Counted from the stretch's first letter, positions 9,235 through 19,848 are shown. The stretch is DNA of 53,489 bases from Chitinophagaceae bacterium (GCA_947371755.1 CANBQT010000016.1:1-53489); one strand, 5' to 3'. The notes: a model not told the origin generated them from the letters alone. Numbers and translations: made by a program.

Positions 9235-10586
9235 GACAACAAGTCTTTTACTTGTAAAACCAATGCATCAATATCCCCGGCACCAGCCATCACCACAAGC
9301 TCTGGATTGTGTTTAGCCATCCAATCCAGCATCGCTTGTTTTTCCAAAATTTGTTTATTGCTCAATTTCATTTTCCTTATTAACATTTCACTTGAAACCC
9401 CTTCCATGGGCAATTCCCTTGCAGGGTAAATTGGCAATAGAATTACTTCATCGGCCAGATCTAAACTCTCTGCAAATTCATTCGCCAAGTCGTTTGTACG
9501 GCTAAATAAATGTGGTTGGAATACCAATACCAATTTTCGATCAGCAAACAAACTCCTAACACCACTGATCAAAGCTTTTAGCTCCTGTGGATGATGCGCA
9601 TAGTCATCTATGAGTATGTGTTTTTCACTCTTAAGAATATATTCAAACCTGCGTTTAACACCTTTAAAATCTGCTATAGCAGCAATGATCTTATCGTTGT
9701 CAATAGTTAAATATTTCGCAACTGTAATAGCAGCAATGGCGTTTTCAATATTGTGCAAACCACCCATATGCAATACAACATCTTTCAAGATCCAATCTGC
9801 ATGAACCACATCAAAACAATAACTTCCGTTATTGGTGCGAATATTCTCAGCATGAACTGCTGCAGAAGTATTGATATAATCATAGGTATATTGATGGGCC
9901 GCCTTTAATTCAGAGGCCCTCTCCAAACCAAATTTGCTAACAAGACAACCACCTTGTTTAACCCTTTGCGAAAATTGAACAAAAGCATCAGCAACTGCTT
10001 CTGGTGTGCCATAAATATCTAAATGGTCTGGGTCCATGGATGTAACCACCGCAATATCCGGAACCAATTTCAAGAAACTTCGATCATATTCATCTGCTTC
10101 TACCACCACTACATTTCTTTCACTACTCCAAAAATTTGTCTGATAGTTCGCAGAAATTCCACCTAAGAATGCATTGCAACCATAACCAGAATGTCGAAGT
10201 AGATGCGCTATCATGGTTGTAACGGTAGTTTTACCATGTGTACCACCAATACAAATATTGAAAGATCCTTCGGTGATCCATTGTAATACATCACTTCGTT
10301 TTACAACGATGTAATTATTCGCTCTATAATAAACAAGCTCTGCATGTTGAGGTGGAATAGCGGGAGTATACACCACCACATCTACATCTTTGGGAATCAG
10401 GTCTATCCTTTCTTCATAGTGTATATCGATACCTGAATCTTCTAAAGTTCTAGTTAAAACAGTACTGGTTTTATCATACCCCTTCACTTCAGCTCCTCTT
10501 GATTTGAAATATCTTGCCAATGCACTCATGCCGATACCTCCAATACCAATGAAATAAATTTTTTGTATGTTTTCCAGCTTTATCAT
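9231..10586 (-). CDS. murC: UDP-N-acetylmuramate--L-alanine ligase MurC
   Basis: MurC adds L-alanine to UDP-MurNAc using ATP, the first step of stem-peptide assembly in the cytoplasm. Its 451 residues show the N-terminal UDP-binding motif GIGGIGMSALARYF, the ATP-binding loop GGTHGKTTVTTM near residue 115, the EADEYDRSFL segment, and the C-terminal domain with DDYAHHPQELKAL. It overlaps murG by four bases upstream and ftsQ by four downstream. Confidence 0.97.
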   Translation of the reverse strand: MIKLENIQKIYFIGIGGIGMSALARYFKSRGAEVKGYDKTSTVLTRTLEDSGIDIHYEERIDLIPKDVDVVVYTPAIPPQHAELVYYRANNYIVVKRSDVLQWITEGSFNICIGGTHGKTTVTTMIAHLLRHSGYGCNAFLGGISANYQTNFWSSERNVVVVEADEYDRSFLKLVPDIAVVTSMDPDHLDIYGTPEAVADAFVQFSQRVKQGGCLVSKFGLERASELKAAHQYTYDYINTSAAVHAENIRTNNGSYCFDVVHADWILKDVVLHMGGLHNIENAIAAITVAKYLTIDNDKIIAAIADFKGVKRRFEYILKSEKHILIDDYAHHPQELKALISGVRSLFADRKLVLVFQPHLFSRTNDLANEFAESLDLADEVILLPIYPARELPMEGVSSEMLIRKMKLSNKQILEKQAMLDWMAKHNPELVVMAGAGDIDALVLQVKDLLS

Positions 10587-11674
10587 TGAATTGCTTTCAA
10601 AATTTCGTTAGCAATAACTATATCTGCATCCTTCAAAGCAAGTGAGCGACAATTTTTTATAAATAGCTCACGCATTTCTAAATCTTTTGCCAATTGTATA
10701 CAAGTACTTGCTAATTGAAGTTTGGCATCACCATCTCTCACAATTAATGCCGCGTCTTTATTTACCAAACTCATAGCATTATGCGTTTGATGATCTTCTG
10801 CAGCTAATGGGAATGGTACAAATACCGCAGGCTTTGCTTGCAAACAAATTTCTGTTACCGCCATTGCTCCGGCCCTACTCACCACTACATCAGCAGCAGC
10901 GTATGCCATTTCCATATCAGTTATGAATTCTCCGATCCAGATATTTTTCTTATCGGCTGCAGCATTTTTATATTTATCTGCATTATTCGATCCGGTTTGC
11001 CAGATCAATTGTAAGTGTCTTCTTTCAAATTGATCCAGGTGTTCTAAAATGGCATCATTGATGCTTTTAGCACCTAAACTTCCTCCTACTACTAAAATAG
11101 TAGTGAGTGTGTTGTTCAAACCAAAGTATTCAATTCCCTCCAACTTAGTAACAGTACTATAGGCGATCTGCTTTCGAACTGGGTTTCCAGTGATCATTAT
11201 TTTATCTAAAGGGAAGAATTTCTGCATACCATCCGTTGCTACAAAAATGCGGGTTGCTTTTTTGCTGAGATAAATATTTGCCTTTCCAGCAAAACTATTA
11301 CTCTCATGAATAAAAGTAGGAATGCCCTGAGCTTGAGCTAAGCGTAATACCGGTAATGATGAATATCCGCCAACACCTATTACAGCATCAGGTTGAAATT
11401 CTTTTAAAATCTTTTTTACTTGAAAATAACTTCTTAATAATTTAAATGGCAGGCTCACATTTTTCCATAATGAGCTTCTGTTAAATCCGGCGATAGATAT
11501 TCCTTCAATATGATAACCCGCCTGCGGCACTTTCTCCATTTCCATTTTGCCTGTAGCACCCACAAAAAGAATTTCAATATCGGCATCCTGTGCAACTAAT
11601 GCGTTGGCTATTGCAATGGCTGGGAAGATATGTCCACCCGTTCCACCTCCTGCTATGATTATTTTTTTACTCAT
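10583..11674 (-). CDS. murG: Lipid II synthase MurG
   Basis: MurG transfers GlcNAc from UDP-GlcNAc to lipid I on the inner face of the cytoplasmic membrane, giving lipid II. Its 363 residues begin with the glycine-rich GGGTGGHIFPAIAIA loop. The C-terminal donor-binding half has VGGSLGAKSIND, VVSRAGAMAVTEI and FPLAAEDHQTHNA, all diagnostic of the family (GT28). The gene overlaps ftsW by eight bases and murC by four. Confidence 0.97.
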   Translation of the reverse strand: MSKKIIIAGGGTGGHIFPAIAIANALVAQDADIEILFVGATGKMEMEKVPQAGYHIEGISIAGFNRSSLWKNVSLPFKLLRSYFQVKKILKEFQPDAVIGVGGYSSLPVLRLAQAQGIPTFIHESNSFAGKANIYLSKKATRIFVATDGMQKFFPLDKIMITGNPVRKQIAYSTVTKLEGIEYFGLNNTLTTILVVGGSLGAKSINDAILEHLDQFERRHLQLIWQTGSNNADKYKNAAADKKNIWIGEFITDMEMAYAAADVVVSRAGAMAVTEICLQAKPAVFVPFPLAAEDHQTHNAMSLVNKDAALIVRDGDAKLQLASTCIQLAKDLEMRELFIKNCRSLALKDADIVIANEILKAIQ

Positions 11675-12956
11675 TGTTGGTTGTGGTTACAGGGTTAGTT
11701 AATATAGGTTCTTTGCCTTCTAATTGTTCTACATTTCTCGCTACACTCAAGATCAAACCAATAGCGCAACAGGTAAATAAAAACGAGCTGCCACCCATAC
11801 TTACCAAAGGAAGTGTTACACCCGTAACAGGCACCAGGTTTACATTAACGGCCATATTTGCAACAGCCTGTATCACTAAAGTAAAACTCAACCCCAATGC
11901 TAAGAATGCTCCAAATGCATAAGGACATCTTCTGAAAATCCTGATACACCTAAATAAGAATATGAGATAGATAAATATGATAAATGCACCACCTAATAAT
12001 CCATATTCTTCAATGATGATCGAATAAATAAAATCATTATAGGCTTGTGGTAAAAAATTTCGTTGTCTGCTATTTCCAGGCCCTAATCCAACAAATACGC
12101 CACCGTTGGCAATGGCAATCTTTGCCTGTTGAACCTGGTAGGGCGATTCTGCATCTTTGGCATATATAAAATCCTGTACCCTTTTCACCCATGTCCCCAT
12201 TCTTCCATAAGACTTCATTTTCTCCATATTCTCGTGCGTCTTTATTTCTTCCTTTTGTTTTCCATCATAAGTAATCATTGCAATAGAAATAATCAGACTC
12301 ACGGGTATCATTGCTATCAAGATCACTAGCAGTATATGTTTCACACTAACCCTTCCAATAAACATCAACAATAAGGCGGTTGCTCCTGTTAATAACGCAT
12401 TTGACAAATTTGCTGGCATGATCAAAATACAGATCATAAAAACCGGTGCAAATACAGGAAGGAATCCCTTTTTAAAGTCTTTGATTACATCCTGTTTTTT
12501 ACTAAGCATTTTACTTACATACATAAAGAGAGCCAACTTAGCTAAGTCACTTGTCTGTACGGTCATATTAATAATGGGCAATTTGATCCACCTACTACCA
12601 TCGTTGATTTTAGCACCGAATACAAGAGTATAGATCAAGAGTGGAATTGCGAAAGCATAAAGTATCGTAGCCACTTTCGAAAAGAAAGTATAATTCACAC
12701 GATGCAAAAAATAGATTAATAAAAAACCAACTAAAGAAAAAGACACCTGTTTAAACAAATAAAAACTGGTATTACCTTTCAACATTTTATAAGCAAGCGA
12801 ACCGGTTGCACTGTATACAACCAATATAGAAATGAGTGATAAAAGAATAACGATACCCCAGATATACTTATCGCCACGTGTACGATCCACGAGCTGACCA
12901 CGCATGCCATCGATGCTGGGTATTTGTGAAAAAAGTGTATCGTTTGTTTCCTTCAT
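11667..12956 (-). CDS. ftsW: Septal peptidoglycan polymerase FtsW (SEDS family)
   Basis: FtsW is the polytopic glycosyltransferase that polymerises lipid II at the septum with its partner FtsI. The 429-residue product has about ten membrane segments. It carries SEDS landmarks such as INDGSRWIKLP, FLPQAYNDFIYSIIIEEYGLLGG and LPLVSMGGSSFL near the end. The location between murD and murG favours FtsW over RodA. Confidence 0.95.
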   Translation of the reverse strand: MKETNDTLFSQIPSIDGMRGQLVDRTRGDKYIWGIVILLSLISILVVYSATGSLAYKMLKGNTSFYLFKQVSFSLVGFLLIYFLHRVNYTFFSKVATILYAFAIPLLIYTLVFGAKINDGSRWIKLPIINMTVQTSDLAKLALFMYVSKMLSKKQDVIKDFKKGFLPVFAPVFMICILIMPANLSNALLTGATALLLMFIGRVSVKHILLVILIAMIPVSLIISIAMITYDGKQKEEIKTHENMEKMKSYGRMGTWVKRVQDFIYAKDAESPYQVQQAKIAIANGGVFVGLGPGNSRQRNFLPQAYNDFIYSIIIEEYGLLGGAFIIFIYLIFLFRCIRIFRRCPYAFGAFLALGLSFTLVIQAVANMAVNVNLVPVTGVTLPLVSMGGSSFLFTCCAIGLILSVARNVEQLEGKEPILTNPVTTTNNE

Positions 12957-12978
12957 CTAATTGTTTTGCAACTAATTA

Positions 12979-14331
12979 TTACAATTCTTTTACCGCTTCT
13001 TTGAATTGAATGCCTCTATCTTCATAATTCTTAAACAAATCAAAACTTGCACATGCTGGGCTCAACAAAACCACATCTCCTTTTGCAGAAAGTTTAAAAG
13101 CTGTATTTACTGCTTTCTTTGCAGAATCAGTTTCTACAATCAATGGAGTGAAATTTTTAAAAGCCTCTACGATCTTTTTATTATCTACTCCCATACAAAC
13201 AATCGCCTTCACTTTATCTTTTACCAATTCGGCAAGCAACCCATAATCATTGCCTTTATCAGTGCCACCCAGAATCAATACAGTTGGCTTGTTCATACTT
13301 TCCAGTGCATACCAGGTACTATTTACATTGGTAGCTTTACTGTCGTTGATGAATTCAACACCACGAATCATAGCTACAAACTCCATGCGGTGTTCGAGAC
13401 TATGAAAATTCTTCACAGCTTCTCTGATTTTTTCTTTGCGGATGCCGATCGTTGCGGCTGCGATTCCTGCTGCCATAGTGTTGTAATTGTTGTGCTTGCC
13501 TTTTAATGCAAAATCATAAATACTCATGCTTACTCTTTCTTCTTGGATTCTTAGCATCATCTGATCGCCTTTGATGTAGCCGCCTTTTTTTAGTTCTTGT
13601 TTCATAGAGAATGGTAATGGGTTAGTAGGTAGTATAAGGGTTGTTAGTTTTTGTTCTATCACCGGATCGTCGGCACAATAAATGAAATAGTCATCCATTG
13701 TCTGATTTTCTATGATCCTGAATTTGCTGTTGATATAGTTTTCAAATTTGTATTCGTATCTGTCTAAATGATCTTCTGTAATATTTAAAAGGATTGAAAC
13801 ATCCGGACGGAAATTGATGATATCATCTAATTGAAAAGAGCTCAATTCGGCGATGTACCAATCCTTTGGATCTTCAGCAATTTGTTTCGCGAAACTGTAA
13901 CCGATATTCCCAACCAATGCTGCACTTAATCCTGCTGTTACACAGATATGGTAGATCAAACTTGTTGTAGTACTCTTACCATTGCTCCCTGTGATTGCAA
14001 TGATCTTGCTACTACCCTTGAAGCGATATGCCAATTCTATTTCACTTATTACCTGTATTCCTTTCGCACGAATTTTTTTCACCATTTCAGCCTTTTCTGG
14101 AATACCAGGGCTCTTCACCACTTCATTTGCATTAAGTATCAATTCTTCGGTATGTCCACCTTCTTCAAAAGAAATTTCGTTCTGAGTTAATTCGCTTTTA
14201 TAGATGTCTTTTATTTTTCCACCATCACTTACAAATACTTCATACCCCTTCTGTTTACCCAACAAAGCAGCACCCACCCCGCTTTCGCCGGATCCGAGGA
14301 TGACTAGTCTGTGCTTTTGGGTTTTATTCAT
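12979..14331 (-). CDS. murD: UDP-MurNAc-L-alanine--D-glutamate ligase MurD
   Basis: MurD adds D-glutamate to UDP-MurNAc-L-Ala in the cytoplasm. The 450-residue protein has the N-terminal nucleotide motif LGSGESGVGAALL, the ATP loop ITGSNGKSTTTSLIYH near residue 115, and LNITEDHLDRY and FINDSKATNVNST, which are typical of the family. It is separated from mraY by about 210 bases that contain a structured repeat, the largest gap inside the cluster. Confidence 0.97.
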   Translation of the reverse strand: MNKTQKHRLVILGSGESGVGAALLGKQKGYEVFVSDGGKIKDIYKSELTQNEISFEEGGHTEELILNANEVVKSPGIPEKAEMVKKIRAKGIQVISEIELAYRFKGSSKIIAITGSNGKSTTTSLIYHICVTAGLSAALVGNIGYSFAKQIAEDPKDWYIAELSSFQLDDIINFRPDVSILLNITEDHLDRYEYKFENYINSKFRIIENQTMDDYFIYCADDPVIEQKLTTLILPTNPLPFSMKQELKKGGYIKGDQMMLRIQEERVSMSIYDFALKGKHNNYNTMAAGIAAATIGIRKEKIREAVKNFHSLEHRMEFVAMIRGVEFINDSKATNVNSTWYALESMNKPTVLILGGTDKGNDYGLLAELVKDKVKAIVCMGVDNKKIVEAFKNFTPLIVETDSAKKAVNTAFKLSAKGDVVLLSPACASFDLFKNYEDRGIQFKEAVKEL

Positions 14332-14364
14332 ATTCTAAATGATCTTTTTTATTTTAAAGTTTGT

Positions 14365-14439
14365 AACCACCCCGTCTGTTCGCTCAGCCGCTCCAGCCAC
14401 CCCTCCTATCCGCAAGCGGCAGTTGGGGTACTTTTTCTT
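14365..14439 (-). repeat. Structured repeat copy A, single module, inside the dcw operon
   Basis: Read on the minus strand, the order is a degraded CCCC...GGAGGGG hairpin around CCGC-TT-GCGG, then the AGCGGCTGAGCGA loop sequence, then GGGGTGGTT. This matches the modules at 22809-22872 and 23455-23516, though the outer arm here is damaged (CCCCAACT against AGGAGGGG). The loop is bordered by GGCTG and CAGAC, which pair at four of five positions. It lies between mraY and murD, so it should be transcribed within the operon mRNA. Confidence 0.85.
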
Positions 14440-14441
14440 TT

Positions 14442-14520
14442 GTTTTAAACGCAAAGCGTTTCAAACTTCACTCTTCACTCTTTCTTATCCGTGCAAATCC
14501 GTTTTATCCGCGTCATCAAT
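14442..14520. repeat. Hairpin, heptamer tract and short degenerate direct repeat in the mraY-murD gap
   Basis: Three small structures adjoin repeat copy A. A hairpin at 14442-14466 has 11-base arms with one mismatch around AAA; no T-run follows on either strand, so it is not a simple terminator. A CTCTTCA-type heptamer tract follows to about 14486. Then a degenerate direct repeat of ATCCGYG-like units has starts at 14487, 14497, 14506 and 14515. No function can be assigned. Confidence 0.6.
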
Positions 14521-14541
14521 GTGCTATAAAAACATTCTCTC

Positions 14542-15852
14542 TTACCTAATTTTTAATGTTACCAGACTCGCTACTACCAGCAGAATCGTGATCACCCAAA
14601 AACGAAATGCAATTTTATTTTCGTGGAACCCTTTCTTTTGATAATGATGATGAAGAGGACTCATTAAGAAAATACGTCTACCCTCACCAAATTTTTTCTT
14701 AGTGTATTTGAAATATCCCACCTGAATGATGACACTTAAATTTTCTACTAAGAAGATGCCACAGAAAATAGGGATCAACAATTCTTTACGTACGATAAAT
14801 GCCAGAGATGCAATGATGCCTCCGAGAGCAAGACTACCTGTATCTCCCATGAACACTTGGGCTGGATAAGCATTGTACCATAAGAACCCAATACAGGCTC
14901 CTACAAAAGCTCCCACAAATACACTCAACTCTCCCAGATTTGGGATATACATCACGTCGAAATAGTCGGCGAAGACATAGTTACCACTGATATAAACAAA
15001 CACGCCGATACCTGCACCGATGATGGCACTCACACCTGCTGCTAATCCATCCAACCCATCTGTAAGGTTTGCACCATTCGATACTGCAGTAACAATAAAA
15101 ATCACGATCAACACATAAATGATCCAGGTATATTTCTCAGCACCTGCACCCATCCATGTAATTAGCCTGCTATAATTGAACTCATGATTCTTAACGAATG
15201 GAATTGTAGTGATGGGTGTTTTTACTTTTACAAATCTTTTGTATTCACCATCCAGTTTTCTAATAACTATGTTTGAATCTTTGGCTAAACTTTCACCACG
15301 TTGGAGGTTTGCATTTCCAGTAGAAAATATTTCACGCTCAACTGTTACTGCGTTGCTGAAGTATAAGGTCAACCCGATTATGGCACCCAATCCTACCTGT
15401 CCGATTACTTTTGAAATACCTGCAAGACCATCACTATCTTTTTTCTTATAAGCTTCACCTTTACTCACTGCTGCTTTTCTTGCTCTGATCTTAAACAGAT
15501 CATCTAAGAAACCGATGATACCCAACCAAACGGTACAAAGCACCATCAAACGGATATATACTTTATCTAAGTTGGCAAACAATAATGTGGGAATTAGTAT
15601 GCTCACAAGAATAATGATGCCACCCATAGTTGGGGTCCCTTTCTTCTGCTGCTCCCCTTGCAAACCCAATTCACGAACAGATTCACCAATTTGCTTTCTT
15701 TTTAAAATATTGATAATCCGTTTGCCATATATTGTAGCAATCAATAACGAAAACACAACCGCCATTGCTATTCTAAAAGAGATAAACTGAAACAGTCCTG
15801 CTCCTGGAATTTGATACGACTTGTTAAGCCAGTTAAAGAGATAATAGAACAT
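14542..15852 (-). CDS. mraY: Phospho-MurNAc-pentapeptide translocase MraY
   Basis: MraY transfers phospho-MurNAc-pentapeptide to undecaprenyl phosphate, giving lipid I. Diagnostic motifs are [10 protein letters not shown], the Asp pair in GFLDDLFK (residues 117-118), [12 protein letters not shown] near 262-273, and the late [11 protein letters not shown] histidine motif. The protein is 436 residues against about 360 in E. coli. The extra roughly 70 residues lie between the Asp pair and NLTDGLDG, around residues 165-240, in what should be a periplasmic loop. murE precedes it by seven bases. Confidence 0.97.
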   Translation of the reverse strand: MFYYLFNWLNKSYQIPGAGLFQFISFRIAMAVVFSLLIATIYGKRIINILKRKQIGESVRELGLQGEQQKKGTPTMGGIIILVSILIPTLLFANLDKVYIRLMVLCTVWLGIIGFLDDLFKIRARKAAVSKGEAYKKKDSDGLAGISKVIGQVGLGAIIGLTLYFSNAVTVEREIFSTGNANLQRGESLAKDSNIVIRKLDGEYKRFVKVKTPITTIPFVKNHEFNYSRLITWMGAGAEKYTWIIYVLIVIFIVTAVSNGANLTDGLDGLAAGVSAIIGAGIGVFVYISGNYVFADYFDVMYIPNLGELSVFVGAFVGACIGFLWYNAYPAQVFMGDTGSLALGGIIASLAFIVRKELLIPIFCGIFLVENLSVIIQVGYFKYTKKKFGEGRRIFLMSPLHHHYQKKGFHENKIAFRFWVITILLVVASLVTLKIR

Positions 15853-15859
15853 AGTTTGT

Positions 15860-17323
15860 TTATTTATCTAATGCTTTAAATATTTCATTCAAGATTTCCT
15901 TATCATCAAAATGGTGTTTCACGCCATTGATGTCCTGATATTTTTCATGTCCTTTTCCTGCAATCAGAATAATATCTTCTGGCTTCGCCAATTTCACTGC
16001 CTGAAGTATTGCTTCTTTTCTATCAGTTATCGTAATTGATTTTCTTTTTGCTGCGCTATTTAAACCAGCTTCCATTTCACGCAGGATGATTTCTGGATCT
16101 TCTGTTCTGGGGTTATCACTGGTAAGTATTAATTTATCACTCCAACCTGCAGCAACTTCTGCCATGATTGGTCGCTTGGTCTTATCTCTATCACCACCAC
16201 AACCAACAACAGTGATCACATGCTCATATCCTTTTCTTAATTTTTTAATGGTTGCTAATACATTTTCCAATGCATCAGGAGTATGTGCATAATCAACAAT
16301 GCCAATGATTTTATTTTTACTGATCACATAATCAAACCTTCCCTCTGCACTTGTAAGCATACTCATAACAGTCAGCACTTTCTCGCTATCTTCACCTAAA
16401 CAAATAGCAGCACCATAAATTGCCAATATATTGTACGCATTAAATTCTCCTATTAGTCTAAAGTGTACTTCTTTATCATTTACTAACATTACCAACCCTG
16501 ACAATCCATTCTCAAGAATTTTTCCTTTGAACGATGCCATTGTCTTTAAGCTATAAGTATATTGACGAGCAACTGTATTTTGTAACATCACTGCACCACG
16601 TTTATCATCCAAATTGCTAATTGCGAATGCAGTGCTTTTCAAGCCGTCAAAAAATGCTTTTTTAACGCGGATATATTCTTCAAATGTTTTATGATAGTCT
16701 AGATGATCGTGGGTGATATTACTGAATAATGCACCGGTGAAATTCAATCCTGTAATTCTGTGCTGGTGTATAGCATGACTACTACATTCCATAAACACAT
16801 GCGTACATCCACCATCTACCATTTGCTTTAAAAGTGAATTCAGACTCACTGCATCTGGTGTTGTATGTGTTGAGGGAATGATGGCATCTGCAATTTGGTT
16901 TTGCACTGTACTTACCAAACCACACTTATATCCAAGCTGTGTAAATAATTTGAAAAGTACTGTAGCAATGGTTGTTTTACCATTGGTGCCAGTAACACCA
17001 ACTAGTTTTATTTTTTCACTAGGAGAACCATAAAACTCATGGGCCATATAAGCAACTGCCTCGTGTGAATTGGTAACTTGTAAGTAGGTAACGGTCTTCA
17101 ATAATTTTTTTGGAAGCTCTTCACATACGATTGCTATTGCACCTAACTCAATAGCTTTTGCAATAAAACTATGACCATCAGAATGTTCACCTTTAATAGC
17201 AACAAATATTGATCCTGCTTTTACTTTACGTGAATCTATTTCAATGGCTATAACATCTAAAGCAGTACTACCATGTACTTCTTTTAAATGAACTTTATAC
17301 AATATGTTTTGCAAGTTTGCCAT
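15860..17323 (-). CDS. murE: UDP-MurNAc-tripeptide synthetase MurE (meso-DAP type)
   Basis: MurE adds the third stem amino acid to UDP-MurNAc-L-Ala-D-Glu. The ATP loop is [16 protein letters not shown] near residue 110, and [10 protein letters not shown] and [13 protein letters not shown] are typical. The specificity motif DNPRTEDP marks the meso-diaminopimelate type rather than the lysine type, as expected in Bacteroidota. The length, 487 residues, is normal. It sits nine bases after the PBP gene and seven before mraY. Confidence 0.97.
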   Translation of the reverse strand: MANLQNILYKVHLKEVHGSTALDVIAIEIDSRKVKAGSIFVAIKGEHSDGHSFIAKAIELGAIAIVCEELPKKLLKTVTYLQVTNSHEAVAYMAHEFYGSPSEKIKLVGVTGTNGKTTIATVLFKLFTQLGYKCGLVSTVQNQIADAIIPSTHTTPDAVSLNSLLKQMVDGGCTHVFMECSSHAIHQHRITGLNFTGALFSNITHDHLDYHKTFEEYIRVKKAFFDGLKSTAFAISNLDDKRGAVMLQNTVARQYTYSLKTMASFKGKILENGLSGLVMLVNDKEVHFRLIGEFNAYNILAIYGAAICLGEDSEKVLTVMSMLTSAEGRFDYVISKNKIIGIVDYAHTPDALENVLATIKKLRKGYEHVITVVGCGGDRDKTKRPIMAEVAAGWSDKLILTSDNPRTEDPEIILREMEAGLNSAAKRKSITITDRKEAILQAVKLAKPEDIILIAGKGHEKYQDINGVKHHFDDKEILNEIFKALDK

Positions 17324-17332
17324 ACTATATGA

Positions 17333-19444
17333 TTAATTCAGTTCTAATTGAACTAGTTGCCCTTTATTGATTGTTTGTCCTGCTACAATTGATTGCGACC
17401 CTACTTTTCCGGCTCCTCTTACATTTAATCTCAAACCCATCGTTTCACAGATGTATACCGCGTCTTTTAATCCCAGGCCTTTTAATTCAGGCATAGTTTT
17501 ATCATCTACATTTTTTGAGTATGCCACCAGGTTTTTCTGATCTCCATAGATGCTGGTCCATGAAGCATTATTGCTCGAATCACGCATATTCATTTTTAAG
17601 GTAGAAAGCACTCGTGAAATATCTTTTTTGTAACCTGCATATTGGAGCAAGGCGCTATCTGCTTTTAACTGTTTCAAAGCCGGACTATTATTGCCTTTTA
17701 CATAAGTGCTATATAATCTATCTGAAATTTCTTTAAAGACAGTTCCCGCAACTGCCGCGCCGAAATGATTGATAGCGTGCGGTTTGTTTTTGATAACTAC
17801 AATACAACTGTATTGAGGATTATCGGCAGGAAAATAACCAGCAAATGATGATTGAAAAATTTTTTCAGAATAACCCATTTTCCCATTTGCCATTAATGCA
17901 GTACCCGTTTTACCAGCAACTGGATATAAACTATTTTTAAAAACTTCTTTAGCAGTTCCAGAGATACAAACACCCTCCAAACAAGACTGTAACATTTTTA
18001 ATGTTTGATCACTACAAACTTTTTCTCTGATTACTGTAGGTTCAATATTTTTCAACAACACACCTTCTTCTTTAATAGAAGATATCAGATAAGGGCGCAT
18101 CATTCTTCCATGATTGGCAACTGCATTATACAAAGTCAGGGTTTGCAAGGGAGTAACCTGAAGGTTGTAACCAAAAGCCATCCAAGGCAATGCTGTAGGC
18201 ACCCATCTTTTTTCAGTAGGTCTAAAAATATCAGGACGTGCTTCTCCAACTATGTCAACGCCGGATACAGAATCCATATGCATTTTAGAGAGTGCGTGTA
18301 CAAATTGAGAGGGATGAGAGCCATATGCATTATTTGCCAATTTAGCCATCCCTACATTAGAACTTAATTCAAATGCCTGTTTAACAGTTACCCCTCTATG
18401 GCCAGATTGTTCAGCATCGTAAACAGTTAATCCACCAACTTTCCAAGTTCCTCCTTCTAGATCTACAATATCATCTAGGTTTACTTTTTTATCTTCTAAC
18501 AAGGCCATCAAGGTTGCTAACTTAAACGTTGAACCAGGTTCAGATCTGGTAGTGATGGCATAATTCAAATCTTCACTATAGCTTCCATTATTCTGTTTGC
18601 CCAAATTGGCAATGGCTTTTATTTTTCCCGTTTTTGTTTCCATTACAATGGCACAACCATGTTCAGCCTCATTTTTCTCCATCATCTTCATCAATGCATT
18701 CTCAGCGATCTCCTGAATAAATACATCAATGGTGCTCACAATATCTTTACCTGTTTCAGGTTCCACTATAAAGTCGTCGGTAATCGGAACTTTTACTCCA
18801 CCAGCAATCGTACGTACCCATTGCTTCCCTTCTCTTCCTTTTAAAATACTATCATAGGTTTTTTCCAATCCAACTTTAGATGATTCACGATCCAGGCCTA
18901 CTGTTCTAAAAGCAAGAATGCCATAAGGATTTAAACGGATGTTTTTTTCGTTTACAATTAAACCACTTTTATACCTGCCTTCTTTGAATAAAGGGAAATG
19001 ACGCAGTTGTTCATATTCGCGATACGTGGTTTTTTTATGCAATTCAAAATAAGCTTCGTTATCACGATAAGCTTGACGCAACATTTTCTTATAAGAATCT
19101 GGAGATTGATCTTTGAATAAATCTGACAAATAAAAAGAGAGGGAGTCTACATTATCACGAAAATGCACACCTGACTTTTCGTGTAAGTATTCAACTCTAA
19201 AATCAATAAACAAATCAAATTGAGGAATGCTCGTGCTAAGCATTTGACCATCTTCACTAAAGATAGTGCCACGTTCTGCTTCGATAGAATCGATGTGCTG
19301 GTGCAAACTATCACTCATGCTTCTCCAATGAGCCCCCTGCACTTGTTGTATATAGATTGCCTTCCCGAAGATAGCGATGCAGGCCACTATCACCAGCAGG
19401 TAGCTGAGATAGACCCTCCAAAGTATGTCGCGTTTTACTTCCAT
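17333..19444 (-). CDS. ftsI: Septal penicillin-binding protein FtsI with C-terminal PASTA domain
   Basis: This is the transpeptidase that cross-links septal peptidoglycan alongside FtsW. One N-terminal membrane helix (residues 10-29) anchors a PBP dimerisation domain. The transpeptidase domain follows with STFK at 305-308, SSN at 361-363 and KTG at 512-514, all intact. Residues from about 651 to 703 form a single PASTA domain (MPELKGLGLKDAVYICE onward), an arrangement called SpoVD-like in Gram-positives and common in Bacteroidota. It lies between the ftsL-like gene and murE. Confidence 0.95.
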   Translation of the reverse strand: MEVKRDILWRVYLSYLLVIVACIAIFGKAIYIQQVQGAHWRSMSDSLHQHIDSIEAERGTIFSEDGQMLSTSIPQFDLFIDFRVEYLHEKSGVHFRDNVDSLSFYLSDLFKDQSPDSYKKMLRQAYRDNEAYFELHKKTTYREYEQLRHFPLFKEGRYKSGLIVNEKNIRLNPYGILAFRTVGLDRESSKVGLEKTYDSILKGREGKQWVRTIAGGVKVPITDDFIVEPETGKDIVSTIDVFIQEIAENALMKMMEKNEAEHGCAIVMETKTGKIKAIANLGKQNNGSYSEDLNYAITTRSEPGSTFKLATLMALLEDKKVNLDDIVDLEGGTWKVGGLTVYDAEQSGHRGVTVKQAFELSSNVGMAKLANNAYGSHPSQFVHALSKMHMDSVSGVDIVGEARPDIFRPTEKRWVPTALPWMAFGYNLQVTPLQTLTLYNAVANHGRMMRPYLISSIKEEGVLLKNIEPTVIREKVCSDQTLKMLQSCLEGVCISGTAKEVFKNSLYPVAGKTGTALMANGKMGYSEKIFQSSFAGYFPADNPQYSCIVVIKNKPHAINHFGAAVAGTVFKEISDRLYSTYVKGNNSPALKQLKADSALLQYAGYKKDISRVLSTLKMNMRDSSNNASWTSIYGDQKNLVAYSKNVDDKTMPELKGLGLKDAVYICETMGLRLNVRGAGKVGSQSIVAGQTINKGQLVQLELN

Positions 19445-19489
19445 GATAGCATCTATTATTTCTATGTCAATCGTTCAATTTTGTTCAGC

Positions 19490-19822
19490 CTATTTATCCG
19501 TTAACTTCAAACGTTGTGGCGTTTCTCTACTAATCTTTAACCCAAGTGGTGATGCAGCTTTCAGCACTTCCACTTCCTCACTCTTAAACATCACTTCACT
19601 TTTCAGTGTCTTATATTCAAATTGTAATTCCTTCAATTCGTAATTGGTTGTATTGATCTTGCGCACAATTCTATCTGCATTGTGACCATTTGCGATGTAC
19701 AATACTGTTAGTCCTGTCAGAAATAAAAAAAATGGAATATTCTTTACAATCCACTGATAACTGAACAAACCCTTTAAAGGATTTTTGTTACCAGCTGCGG
19801 TATTTTTTACCTGCTCTGCCAT
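19490..19822 (-). CDS. FtsL-like small division protein
   Basis: This small bitopic protein has a basic cytoplasmic N-terminus and one membrane helix around residues 28-46 (IPFFLFLTGLTVLYIANG). A short coiled-coil stretch rich in Glu, Lys and Leu follows, giving about 110 residues. Size, topology and position between rsmH and ftsI match FtsL, which joins FtsQ and FtsB in activating FtsWI. Sequence identity to classic FtsL is weak, as usual. I chose the ATG at 19822; the frame can be opened by TTG at 19852, which overlaps the rsmH stop. Confidence 0.8.
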   Translation of the reverse strand: MAEQVKNTAAGNKNPLKGLFSYQWIVKNIPFFLFLTGLTVLYIANGHNADRIVRKINTTNYELKELQFEYKTLKSEVMFKSEEVEVLKAASPLGLKISRETPQRLKLTDK

Positions 19823-19848
19823 TAGTTTTCGTTCTCGGGTACGGGTGA

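Noticed and set aside
14442..14466. Transcription terminator between mraY and murD
   Set aside because: The hairpin has no T-run on either strand, and the downstream genes need the operon transcript.
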